40,922 bases of DNA, taken from the NCBI GenBank assembly GCA_036273915.1, contig DASUGR010000077.1, forward strand, positions 1 to 40,922, given 5' to 3'. This stretch comes from PLA2 sp036273915. Lineage in GTDB: Bacteria > Planctomycetota > PLA2. Position 1 is the first letter of the stretch; each line of letters starts with the position of its first letter. This document shows, in pieces, positions 1-7,311 of this stretch. Made by a program: the position numbers and the translations under genes. Under the pieces are notes generated by a model. The model was not told the origin of the DNA, ran no database searches, and saw only the letters and a list, made by a program, of their open reading frames with translations.

Positions 1-530
1 TGGTCCGCGTGCGCGAGGATCGCCTCGCCCATCGCACCCGACTGCGACGCGACGGCGACGGGCCCCGCGTGCGGGAAGCTCCGGCTGAACGACGCGTTGA
101 GCCGGGCGCCGGGGAGCGTGTTCTGGATCCCCATGCAGTTCGGCCCGACGACGCGCATGCCGTGGCGGCGCGCGGTCTCGAGGATCGCCGCCTCGCGCTC
201 GGCGCCCTCTTCCCCCACCTCCTTGAAGCCCGCGGTGATGACCACGGCGGCGCCGACGCCCTTCTTCACGCAATCGTCGATCGCGGCGGGCACGAGGTCC
301 TTCTTCACCGCGACGACCGCGAGGTCGACCGGATCGGGGATGGCGGAGACGCGCGGGAAGCACTTGATCGAGTGCACGACGTCCGCGTGCGGGTTCACGG
401 GGAAGACCTTCCCCTCGAACCCGCCGTCCACGAGGTTCCTGAGGATCTCGCGGCCGATCGAGCCGTCGGTGCGCGACGCGCCGACCACCGCCACCGCCCG
501 CGGGCGGAAGAGGCGGTCGAGGCCCTTCAC
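1..530 (-). CDS. Acyl-CoA synthetase (NDP-forming) CoA-binding domain, 3' end beyond window
   Basis: The reverse strand from GTG at 530 encodes about 176 residues and runs off the left edge. It opens KGLDRLFRPRAVAVVGASR, then has GSIGREIL, FPVNPH, a VDLAVVAV strand, VVITAGFKE, VVGPNCMG and VASQSGAMG. This is the Rossmann CoA-binding domain and the start of the succinyl-CoA-ligase-like domain of ADP-forming acetate/acyl-CoA ligases, which make ATP from acyl-CoA; close relatives are lysine acetyltransferases (Pat type). The His phosphorylated in this family lies outside the window. No ATG lies between the preceding stop (556-558) and this GTG, and no strong Shine-Dalgarno site is seen. It follows two small membrane-protein genes on the same strand. 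Whether it is a stand-alone alpha subunit or a full fusion with the ATP-grasp domain cannot be seen. Confidence 0.88.
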   Translation of the reverse strand, partial: MKGLDRLFRPRAVAVVGASRTDGSIGREILRNLVDGGFEGKVFPVNPHADVVHSIKCFPRVSAIPDPVDLAVVAVKKDLVPAAIDDCVKKGVGAAVVITAGFKEVGEEGAEREAAILETARRHGMRVVGPNCMGIQNTLPGARLNASFSRSFPHAGPVAVASQSGAMGEAILAHAD

Positions 531-555
531 GCCGCCCCCGTCGGCGTGCGCGTCC

Positions 556-1044
556 CTAACGGCCTTCGCCCGGCGGCGCCTCGGCGGCACGGTAGACCTT
601 GCGGATCGAGTAGCGGTCGCGGAGCCGGACCTCGGCCTCGTCGAGCGCCGACTTCGGCACGCCGTCGGCGTTCGTGATGACGAGCGTGTGTCGGGCCGTG
701 CCGAGCGCCTTCGCGAGGTCGTCGATGCCGGCGTAGGTGCGTCCGCTCTCGGTGTCCGAGATGGAGCCGTCCGCCTCGAGCCGCAGCTGGTACTCGAGCG
801 CCTCCGGGGCGGGCTCCTTCTCCGGGGCCGTTTCCTCGGGGCCGGGCTCCTCGGGCGTCATACCCTCCGGAACGGGCTCCTCTTCGCCGGGCTCCGGCGG
901 CGCCGCGTGCTCGGGCGCGTCCGGGAAGTCGAACGGGGCGAGATCGGGGTGCGTCGTCTTCGGTTCGCGCGGCTGCCGCGCGTACACGATCATGGCGAGC
1001 GCCGCGATCGTGCCCGCGACCGGGATCAAGAGGATGCGCTTCAC
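556..1044 (-). CDS. Signal-anchored Pro/Glu-rich protein with ExbD/TolR-like C-terminal domain
   Basis: 162 residues from GTG at 1044, which overlaps the stop of the upstream small gene as GTGA, so the two are probably translationally coupled. Residues 1-23 form a single N-terminal membrane anchor. Residues 24-82 are a Pro/Glu-rich spacer. Residues 84-155 form a compact alpha/beta domain (RLEADGSIS, DDLAKAL, TLVITNADGVP, RDRYSIRKVY) whose order of motifs resembles the periplasmic domain of ExbD/TolR: a dG turn, an L..L helix, a v.i.aD strand and a final i.kv strand. The usual TolR membrane Asp is not evident, so a role in proton-driven energy transduction is not supported. The fold match is my reading; function is unknown. 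A longer reading frame starting further upstream would run through the neighbouring gene and is not believed. Confidence 0.6.
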   Translation of the reverse strand: MKRILLIPVAGTIAALAMIVYARQPREPKTTHPDLAPFDFPDAPEHAAPPEPGEEEPVPEGMTPEEPGPEETAPEKEPAPEALEYQLRLEADGSISDTESGRTYAGIDDLAKALGTARHTLVITNADGVPKSALDEAEVRLRDRYSIRKVYRAAEAPPGEGR

Positions 1045-1211
1045 GCGTTCTCCTTCGGCTTGTTCGCCTCGCCGGCCGCGCGGCGCCGCTCCCATTCCGC
1101 GTAGAGGTCGGGGTTCTTGCGCCGGAACTGGAAGTAGCCGATCACGTATCCCGTCGCGAAGAGCAAGGGGATCGTCCACGCGTGGATCTCGAGCGGAAAG
1201 CGAGCCAGCAT
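1041..1211 (-). CDS. Small single-pass membrane protein
   Basis: 56 residues from ATG at 1211, opening MLARFPLEIHAW. A hydrophobic segment (about residues 11-27) is followed by a basic, polar C-terminus (FQFRRKNPDLYAEWERRR) and ends in KPKENA. The positive charge after the helix predicts that the C-terminus is cytoplasmic. The stop codon overlaps the GTG start of the next gene by four bases. A GAAGGAG lies rather far upstream of the ATG. I do not recognise a family. Its coupling to the ExbD-like anchored protein suggests the two act together in the inner membrane. Confidence 0.5.
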   Translation of the reverse strand: MLARFPLEIHAWTIPLLFATGYVIGYFQFRRKNPDLYAEWERRRAAGEANKPKENA

Positions 1212-1379
1212 CGAGCCCGATTCTAGAGTCTCCTTCGAGATCCTTCCGGATTCCGTGTCGCGTCGCGATGTCTCGCGGTAACCTCGCGCGGGCGCGTCGG
1301 TTAGGGCGATCTCCCTACTTTCTTGCGGACGAGCGCCGGTCGTTCCTGTAGACTCGGCCGTCGCGGAGGGCACGGGAGG

Positions 1380-1922
1380 TTGAGTACGAACACGGAGCCC
1401 GGGCAACCTGATCCGACGCTTTACATCGACCGGCTCCAGGATGACGACCCGTTCTGTCGCGAGGCAGCGGCGTGGTCCCTGGGGGAGATCGGCGACGCGA
1501 GGGCCGCCCGGCCCCTCGCAGGGCTGATCCTGCGCGAGATCCAGACCGATCCCCACGAGGAGGTCGTGCGCGCGGCGGCGATGGCCATCGCGCGGCTCGG
1601 CGCCGTCGATGCGCTCTATGCGCTCGTGCGGGCGCTGTGCTCGTTCGGTCGCGCGCTCGTGGTCGAGGAGGAGACCGTCGTCGAGGTCGTCGAGGCGCTC
1701 GGCGAGGTCGGCGGGCCGAACGCGGTCCGCGAGGCGACCGAGCGGCTCGTGCGCGAGACGGCGGGACGGCCGCACGCGCCGGGGCTCGCGGTGGTCACCC
1801 GCGTGCTGCTCGCGCGGCTCGGCCTCTGCGGCGACGCGGCGGTGGCGACGCTAAAGCGCCTCGCGCGCGTCGGCCCGGAGACGATCCGGCCGGTCGCGCA
1901 GCACTTCTGCGCCACGCTCTGA
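1380..1922 (+). CDS. HEAT-repeat protein
   Basis: About 180 residues of alpha-helical repeat. The clearest unit reads DPFCREAAAWSLGEIGDARA, followed by PHEEVVRAAAMAIARLGAVDAL and VVEVVEALGEVGGPNAV: helix pairs with the A..ALG.ig/G spacing of HEAT/PBS-lyase repeats. Such solenoids bind proteins; no catalytic residue is evident. The start is uncertain. The frame is open from TTG at 1323, but the TTG at 1380 has GGAGGG nine bases upstream (1365-1370) and a second GGGAGG directly before it. No signal peptide is seen, so it is probably cytoplasmic. The stop is three bases before the ATG of the secreted SecD-like gene, implying one transcript. Confidence 0.72.
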   Translation: MSTNTEPGQPDPTLYIDRLQDDDPFCREAAAWSLGEIGDARAARPLAGLILREIQTDPHEEVVRAAAMAIARLGAVDALYALVRALCSFGRALVVEEETVVEVVEALGEVGGPNAVREATERLVRETAGRPHAPGLAVVTRVLLARLGLCGDAAVATLKRLARVGPETIRPVAQHFCATL

Positions 1923-1925
1923 CCG

Positions 1926-3489
1926 ATGCGAACCCACGCGGCGGTCGCGATTCTCCTCGCGACCGCCGCGAGCCTATTTGCGGGCGACGACGACGAGGGC
2001 GGCGTCGAGCTGCTCTACGAGTTCCAAGACGGCGAGGCGCCCGCCGCGGCCATCGTGCTCGAGAAGCGTCTCCAGCTGCTCGGGATCGAGGGTGCCACCG
2101 TGAAGCAGATAGAGGACGGCAAGCGCGTCCTGCTTCGGCTCAGGGGTGTGATCGCCTGGAGGAGGTCCGCGCGGTGGCCGAACGCGTGGGCCACCTTGAA
2201 CTCCGGCGGGCGATGGCTACGGACACGAGGGAGTATCTCGAACGGCGGGTGGCGTTCGATCTCGCGCGCAAGCGCGGGGACGACGTCGAGGGAGCCCGCG
2301 GGATCCCCGCCGATTCGCTGAGCGCCGCCGAGCGCGAGCGGTCGCCGGGGGGGCTCCGTTGGTACAGGAACCCCGACCCGACGGGCTCACCAGCGGACGA
2401 CTGGATCCTCTGCGAGATCGACTCCGACGGGATCACGGAGGCCGCGATCGAGAGTGTTCGCGTCGGGTTGAGCCGCGGGGCGTACGAGTCTACTTCGGCC
2501 TCAGGGCGGACTTCCAGGAGAAGATGTCCGCCCTCACCGCCGTGGAGAACAGACGGCTCCCGGTCATCATCGACGACGAGATCCTCAGTGCGCCCGTGGT
2601 CCGCTCACAGTTAAGGGATCGCGGGATGATCGCGGTGGCGGACGAGCGAGTGGCGGGCCTCTTGGCCGCGACGCTCGGCGGCGGGGCGCTGCCTAGCAAG
2701 CCGACGTTCGTGGCGGAGCGGCGGATCGAGCCATCCGCGGACGAATGGGAGCAGGACGGCGCCGAGCTGCTCTACGAGTTCCGTGACGGCGAGGCGCGTG
2801 CCGCGGCCAACGTGCTCGAGAAGCGTCTTGAGCTGCTCGGTGTCGAGGGCACCGCGAAGGCGCTCGAGGACGGCAGGCGCGTGCTCGTGCGGATCGGCGA
2901 ACGCGACCGCTTGGAGGACGCGCGAGCCGTCCTCGCGTGGGTCGGGCACATGGAGTTCCGACGCGAGATCTCGGGCGGCGATTGGTTGGGTTATCCGAAC
3001 TGCTGGCGAGCATTTGCCGCCGCCCGGAAGCAAGGGACCGACGTCGAGGGATCCCGCGACGTTCCCGCGGCTTCCTTGAGTACAGCGGATCGCGAGCGGT
3101 GGCCGAACGGACTCCGCTGGTACCGGGATGTGGACTCCCAGGGCGAGGACAACTGGACGCTTTGCGAGATCGGCAGCATCGGCTTCACGGAGAAAGCGTT
3201 CGAGGACATACGCATCCGATTGCCCTTGCGCGACGGCTACGCGGTCGAGCTGCGCGTCAAGGCGGACTTCCGCGACAAGATGGCGAAGCTCTGGGGCGCC
3301 GGGTACCCGGTGATCGGGATCATCGTCGACGACGAGATCGTGTGCGAGACATGCGTCGATGTGCAGTCCGAGCACGGGTCGATCACGGTGCAGATGGGGA
3401 GCGAGGCCCGACGGATCGTCGCAGCATTCGGCGGTGGGCTGCTGCCGAGCAAACCGGCGCTCGTCGCGGAGCGCAGGATCGAGCGCTGA
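1926..3489 (+). pseudogene. Secreted tandem SecD-P1-like protein, two frameshifts in first copy
   Basis: A signal peptide (MRTHAAVAILLATAASLFAG) leads into two copies of one module of about 245 residues. Each copy has ELLYEF.DGEA, VLEKRL.LLG, RVLVRI, L.E.R...VGH.E.RR, then GLRWYR, W.LCEI, F..KM..L, a IIVDDEI strand and GGG.LPSKP..VAERRIE. This order matches the periplasmic P1 region of SecD, including the D..vLSAPV and GALP elements, but SecD's transmembrane helices are absent. Copy 2 (about 2752-3489) is intact. Copy 1 loses frame at the GGGG run at 2143-2146 and regains the reading with another one-base loss near 2487; both are fixed by adding one G. Frameshift error, a programmed shift or true decay are all possible. 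It follows the HEAT gene by three bases. Confidence 0.7.
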
Positions 3490-3810
3490 GACTGAGAGCG
3501 GGGGGGGGCGCGCAGGCAGCCGCGCGGGGTGCTAACCGCACCAGATAGCCGCCGCGATGTCCGCGACGCGGATCGCACGGACGCCGGGCCGGACGGTCCG
3601 CGCGGGATTGTCCGCGGCGCGGCCCCCGCCGCGCGGCGCAGCCCTCCCCGTCCCCGATCGCGGGGACAGGCGGTCCGAGGCCCGCAACGCCGCCCTCAGG
3701 CCGGCACGGACGTCGCGGAAGAACTGACCATCACTTCCCGCCTCCCGTGCGGGACCGGCCAGAGTTTTCCGGAAGAGCTGCGGTCAGAACTTCCGGAGGC
3801 GGCTAGAGGC
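3490..3810. other. Non-coding gap with GC hairpins
   Basis: I see no convincing gene here. Two hairpins stand out: CGCGGCG/CGCCGCG (3613-3633) and GTCCCCG-ATCG-CGGGGAC (3650-3667). Either could end the HEAT/SecD-like transcript, although neither is followed by a T-run. A poly-G tract lies at about 3500-3508, and TTCCGGA occurs twice near 3770-3800. Confidence 0.45.
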
Positions 3811-3843
3811 TTGACAGGCGCGATGGAATGGGCTAGTCTAGCC
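3811..3843 (+). promoter_or_regulatory. Toxin-antitoxin promoter with operator over the -10
   Basis: TTGACA (3811-3816), a 17-bp spacer, then TAGTCT (3834-3839). The -10 lies inside a perfect inverted repeat, GGCTA-GTC-TAGCC (3831-3843). The ATG follows seven bases after the -10, so the transcript should start at or beside the ATG. An operator at this place fits the usual autoregulation by the antitoxin-toxin complex. Confidence 0.72.
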
Positions 3844-3846
3844 TGT

Positions 3847-4134
3847 ATGCTGCGCGTCTCGGTCACCGACCTCAAGAACAAGCTCAGCAGGTACCTGCGC
3901 CTCGTCAAGAGGGGGGAAACGATCGAGGTGTGCGAGCGCGAGGTCCCCATCGCCCGCCTGGAAGGGGTGGGCGCCCGCGCAGCGGAGGGCGACGACCCGC
4001 TCCGCCAGCTTGTGAAGGACGGCGTCGTCACTCTCGCGACCGCGGGTCCGCAGCGGAAGCTGCTCCAGTTGGCCCCGCTGCCGTGCGCGATCGATCCGGT
4101 GAAGGTGCTGGTCGAGGAGCGTGGCGACCGCTGA
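3847..4134 (+). CDS. Antitoxin, Phd/YefM family
   Basis: 95 residues. The N-terminus, MLRVSVTDLKNKLSRYLRLV followed by KRGETIEVCEREVPIARLE, is the Phd/YefM DNA-binding fold: a strand, the T.lk..l...l..v..Ge.i.vt..g.PvA.l pattern and a C-terminal toxin-binding tail. The tail (residues 45-95) is variable, as expected. It should bind and neutralise the PIN nuclease encoded next and repress its own promoter through the palindrome at 3831-3843. The ATG at 3847 was chosen because the family begins right there and the -10 is seven bases upstream; an in-frame ATG at 3823 would lie within the promoter. The stop overlaps the toxin's start as CTGA. Confidence 0.87.
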   Translation: MLRVSVTDLKNKLSRYLRLVKRGETIEVCEREVPIARLEGVGARAAEGDDPLRQLVKDGVVTLATAGPQRKLLQLAPLPCAIDPVKVLVEERGDR

Positions 4135-4553
4135 GGTTCTGGGACTCGTCGGCCCTTGTCGTGCTCCACGTGCAGCAGGCGGCGACGCAGCGCCTGCGGG
4201 ACCTCTACGCGAAGGACCCGGACGTGCTCGCCTGGGCCTTGAGCGACGTGGAGATCCGCTCCGCCCTCTGCCGCCTCGAGCGCGAGGGCGCCATGTCCCT
4301 CGACGCGATGCGGGAAGCGACCGCACGCTCGGAGTCCTTCTGGGGCGCGGTCCACGTGATCTCCCTCCTCGACGCGGTCAAGATCCGTGCGAAGCGCCTG
4401 CTCGCCGTTCACGCCCTGCGCGCCGCCGATGCGCTCCAGCTCGGCGCGGCGCTCGCGGCCGCGCACGACAATCCCGTCGGCTGGGAATTCGCGTGCCTCG
4501 ACGAGCGGCTCGCCGCCGCCGCGCGTCGTGAGGGCTTCATCGTGGTTCCGTAG
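4131..4553 (+). CDS. PIN-domain toxin (VapC-like), apparent CTG start
   Basis: About 140 residues with the four PIN acidic positions: Asp in RFWDSSALV, Glu in SDVEIRSALCRLE, Asp in RAADALQLGAAL and Asp in FACLDERLA. These bind Mg/Mn in VapC ribonucleases, which cut tRNA or rRNA when the antitoxin is degraded. No ATG, GTG or TTG occurs where the family begins. The only fitting start is CTG at 4131, inside CTGA shared with the antitoxin stop, with GAGGAG at 4114-4119. A rare CTG start through translational coupling would keep the toxin level below that of the antitoxin; a base error from ATG is the alternative. It ends 47 bp before the topA stop, and the two genes converge. Confidence 0.85.
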   Translation: MRFWDSSALVVLHVQQAATQRLRDLYAKDPDVLAWALSDVEIRSALCRLEREGAMSLDAMREATARSESFWGAVHVISLLDAVKIRAKRLLAVHALRAADALQLGAALAAAHDNPVGWEFACLDERLAAAARREGFIVVP

Positions 4554-4600
4554 GGTCCGGCGCGCGCCCCGCGCCCTCCCCCGCGCCCCCTCCCACCCGG

Positions 4601-6841
4601 CTACTTCTCGGCCGCCGCTTCCTTTGGCTCTTCGGCCTTCTTGTACGGCAGCGTCTTCTTGCACTCGGGATAGCCGGTGCACGCGACGAAGCGCCCGCGG
4701 CGGCCGCGACGCACGATCATCTCCTTGCCGCACTCGGGGCACGGATCCGGCCACTTCTCCGGGTAGACCGGGTTGCCGTCGGCGTCGACCGACAGCGTCG
4801 ACTTGCAGTTCGGGTATGCGGAGCACGCGAGGAACTTCCCGAAGCGTCCCGAGCGCAGGATCATCTGGCTTCCGCACTTCGGGCACTTGTGCTCGGTCAG
4901 CTCCTTCAGCTTCTCCGTGCCGTCGCGGTTGAGCGCGATCGTCGTCTTGCACTCGGGGTAGTCGACGCACGCGATGTACTTCGACGCGCCGCGCCAGCGG
5001 TAGACCATGTCCTTGCCGCAGGTAGGGCACTTCCGGTCCGCCTTCTTCGGCTCCTTGCGCAGGTTCGCCATCTGCTCCTGCGCCTTCTCGATGTCGGCCG
5101 AGAACGGGCCGTAGAAGTCCCGGAGCACCTTCACCCAGTCGGCGCTGCCCTCCTCGATCTCGTCGAGGCGGTTCTCCATGCCGGCGGTGAACGCCACGTC
5201 CATGACCTCGGGGAAGTGCGGCCGCAGCATGTCGGTGACGATCTCGCCGAGCTCGGTCGCGAAGAACTTCCGCTCCTGCTGGTAGACGTAGCCGCGGTCC
5301 TGGATCGTCGAGATGATCGACGCGTAGGTCGACGGCCGGCCGATGCCCTCCTTCTCGAGCGTGCGCACGAGGGAGGCCTCGTTGTACCGAGGGGGCGGCT
5401 TCGTGAAGTTCTGCTCCGCGCTCGGGTCTCCCACCGGCTGGATGGGAGTCGGGGGGGCTGCGGGGGCCGAGCCGTCCTCCGGCGCGCGGCCGTCCTCGAG
5501 CGGCGGGAGCTGCACGTCGTCGGTGCGCTGCCCCGCGAGCCGCTGGTAACCGTCGAAGACCGAGACGCGGCCCTGGCATTCGAGCGTGTACGTCGGCTGC
5601 CCCTGTCTTCCGGCCTCGATCTTCACGTCGGTGACGTCGTAGACCGCGGGCGTCATCTGCGACGCGACGAAGCGGTCCCAGATGAGCCTGTAGAGCCGGT
5701 ACTGGTCCTTCTCGAGGTACTTCTGCACGGATTCCGGCGTGCGGAGCGAGGAGGTGGGGCGGATCGCCTCGTGCGCCTCCTGCGCCCCCTTGCGCGCCTT
5801 GTAGAAGTTGGGCGATTCGGGGAGGTAGTCCTTGCCGAACGCCCGCGGGATCAAGTCGCGCACCTCGGCGATCGCGTCCATGCTCACGTTGAAGCTGTCC
5901 GTGCGCATGTACGTGATCAGCGCGGTCTGGCCCTCGTCGCCGAGCGGCACGCCCTCGTAGAGCTGCTGGGCGATGCGCATCGTGCGCTTCGCCGCGAAGC
6001 GGAGCGCGGTCGACGCGGCCTGCTGGAGGGTCGACGTCTTGAACGGCGGCGGCGCCTTCTCGCTCTTCCGCTTTTTCTCGACCGCGGCGACCTTCCAGTC
6101 GGAGCCCTTGAAGTGGGCGACGACTTGGGACGCCTCGGCCTCGTTCTTCGCCTCGAACGCCTCCCCGTCGCGGCGCGCGAGGTGCGCCGTGAACTCGCCG
6201 CCGGGCGCCTTGAGCTTCTGGCTGATCTTCCAGAACTCCTCCGGCTTGAACGCGCGGATCTCGCGCTCGCGGTCGACGATGAGGAGCACCGCCACGCTCT
6301 GGACGCGGCCGGCGGAGAGGTTCTTCGCGACCTTCTCCCAGAGCAGCGGCGAGAGCTTGTAGCCGACGATCCGGTCGAGGATGCGGCGCGCCTGCTGCGC
6401 GTTCACGAGGTTGGCGTCGATCGCGCGCGGGTTCTCGAGCGCCTTCTCGAAGCCCCGCTTCGTGATCTCGTTCGTGGTGATCCGCTTCGCCACCTCGTCG
6501 TCGAGGCCGAGCGCCTCCTTCAGGTGCCAGGCGATCGCCTCCCCCTCCCGGTCAGGGTCGGTCGCGAGGTAGACCGTGCCGCACTCCTTGACGGCTTCGG
6601 CCAGGTCCTCGAGGACCTGCTTCCGGTCCTTGAGCTTCAGGTACTTGGGCTCGAAGTCCTTGTCGACGTCGACCCCGAGCCGGGACTTCGGGAGGTCCCG
6701 GACGTGGCCGAGCGAGTGCCGGACGAGGTAGTCGCGGCCCAGGTACTTCGTGATCGTCCGCGCCTTGGCGGGCGACTCGACGATGACGAGCGACCGCCTC
6801 GACTTCGAGGTCTTTCGGGGGGTCTTGGCCTTGGCTGCCAT
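4601..6841 (-). CDS. topA: DNA topoisomerase I
   Basis: 746 residues, a normal type IA length. The TOPRIM domain starts at LVIVESPAKA (residue 18) and has YLATDPDREGEAIAWHL (91-107), with acidic residues for Mg2+. The active-site Tyr is residue 311 in LITYMRTDS. Domains II and IV follow (NAQQARRILDRIVGYKLSP, AGRVQSVA). Near 460-485 there is a Pro/Ala-rich insert. Three C-terminal zinc ribbons follow (CPTCGKDM..C..YPEC, CPKCGSQM..C..YPNC, CPECGKEM..C..YPEC) and help bind single-stranded DNA. The enzyme relaxes negative supercoils. It stands alone, transcribed leftward from its own promoter. ATG at 6841 gives the usual Lys/Arg-rich lead before the TOPRIM domain. Confidence 0.98.
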   Translation of the reverse strand: MAAKAKTPRKTSKSRRSLVIVESPAKARTITKYLGRDYLVRHSLGHVRDLPKSRLGVDVDKDFEPKYLKLKDRKQVLEDLAEAVKECGTVYLATDPDREGEAIAWHLKEALGLDDEVAKRITTNEITKRGFEKALENPRAIDANLVNAQQARRILDRIVGYKLSPLLWEKVAKNLSAGRVQSVAVLLIVDREREIRAFKPEEFWKISQKLKAPGGEFTAHLARRDGEAFEAKNEAEASQVVAHFKGSDWKVAAVEKKRKSEKAPPPFKTSTLQQAASTALRFAAKRTMRIAQQLYEGVPLGDEGQTALITYMRTDSFNVSMDAIAEVRDLIPRAFGKDYLPESPNFYKARKGAQEAHEAIRPTSSLRTPESVQKYLEKDQYRLYRLIWDRFVASQMTPAVYDVTDVKIEAGRQGQPTYTLECQGRVSVFDGYQRLAGQRTDDVQLPPLEDGRAPEDGSAPAAPPTPIQPVGDPSAEQNFTKPPPRYNEASLVRTLEKEGIGRPSTYASIISTIQDRGYVYQQERKFFATELGEIVTDMLRPHFPEVMDVAFTAGMENRLDEIEEGSADWVKVLRDFYGPFSADIEKAQEQMANLRKEPKKADRKCPTCGKDMVYRWRGASKYIACVDYPECKTTIALNRDGTEKLKELTEHKCPKCGSQMILRSGRFGKFLACSAYPNCKSTLSVDADGNPVYPEKWPDPCPECGKEMIVRRGRRGRFVACTGYPECKKTLPYKKAEEPKEAAAEK

Positions 6842-6907
6842 GGGTGGTCCCTAGGGGGTGTCCATCGGTTAGGTACGCACGACCGATGAGCCCCGGCGAA
6901 GGTTCCC

Positions 6908-6934
6908 ATTGTCGGGGGGACGCAAGCATGTCAA
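6908..6934 (-). promoter_or_regulatory. Possible topA promoter
   Basis: On the reverse strand, TTGACA (6934-6929), a 15-bp spacer and GACAAT (6913-6908) lie about 70 bp before the topA ATG. The spacer is short, so this is a plausible but not strong sigma-70-type promoter. Confidence 0.4.
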
Positions 6935-6968
6935 GGCGTCGGTCCGTAAGATATTGCAGGACAACGGG

Positions 6969-7268
6969 TTACGCTGCATCCCCGAGTTCCCTCAAACGGT
7001 CGTACGAGTAGATCCCCGTGTCGTGGCCGTCCGACCAGCGGATCTTCACCCCGTAGTTCCCGACGCTCTGGAGGTGGACGGGCCGGACGTCCTCGGGGAC
7101 GCGGGAGGGGTCGAGGATGCGCTCCCCGGTCATCTCGTCCCGGCAGGTGGCGCACGGGCACGCGATCCGCAGGTCGCGGACCCTGTAAAGGCGCTCCTGC
7201 CCGTCCGACCACACGATCGCGAGGGTCGAGGGACCCGCCTGGTAGATCCGCGTCGGGGTGGCCGCCAT
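6969..7268 (-). CDS. DUF971 / GBBH-like N-terminal domain protein
   Basis: 99 residues, the usual size of stand-alone DUF971 proteins. The motifs are seen in order: L.I.WSDG (LAIVWSDGQE), LR.aCPCA.CRDE with its Cys cluster, and the late repeat VGNYGVKIRWSDGHDTGIYSYDRLRE. The same fold forms the N-terminal domain of gamma-butyrobetaine hydroxylase, where the Cys/His residues bind zinc. Stand-alone members often sit near iron-sulfur carriers or molybdenum cofactor genes, but their own function is unsettled. It is divergent from the rhodanese-MoeB gene, with 43 bp between the two starts, so the two share a promoter region. TACTAAT lies close before the ATG. Confidence 0.9.
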   Translation of the reverse strand: MAATPTRIYQAGPSTLAIVWSDGQERLYRVRDLRIACPCATCRDEMTGERILDPSRVPEDVRPVHLQSVGNYGVKIRWSDGHDTGIYSYDRLRELGDAA

Positions 7269-7311
7269 CCGTGCCTATCATTAGTACATGGACCCCGCAG
7301 GAAGGGAGCGC

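Noticed and set aside
3520..3560. tRNA-like stretch (GTGCTAACCGCACCA)
   Set aside because: No T-loop consensus, acceptor stem or anticodon arm can be built.
3696..5579. Long reverse-strand reading frame
   Set aside because: Arg/Pro/Gly-rich frame overlapping topA in another phase; high G+C keeps such frames open.
4889..6889. 666-residue plus-strand frame antisense to topA
   Set aside because: Composition (LRRLRDR-type repeats) is that of the complement of a real gene, with no domain.
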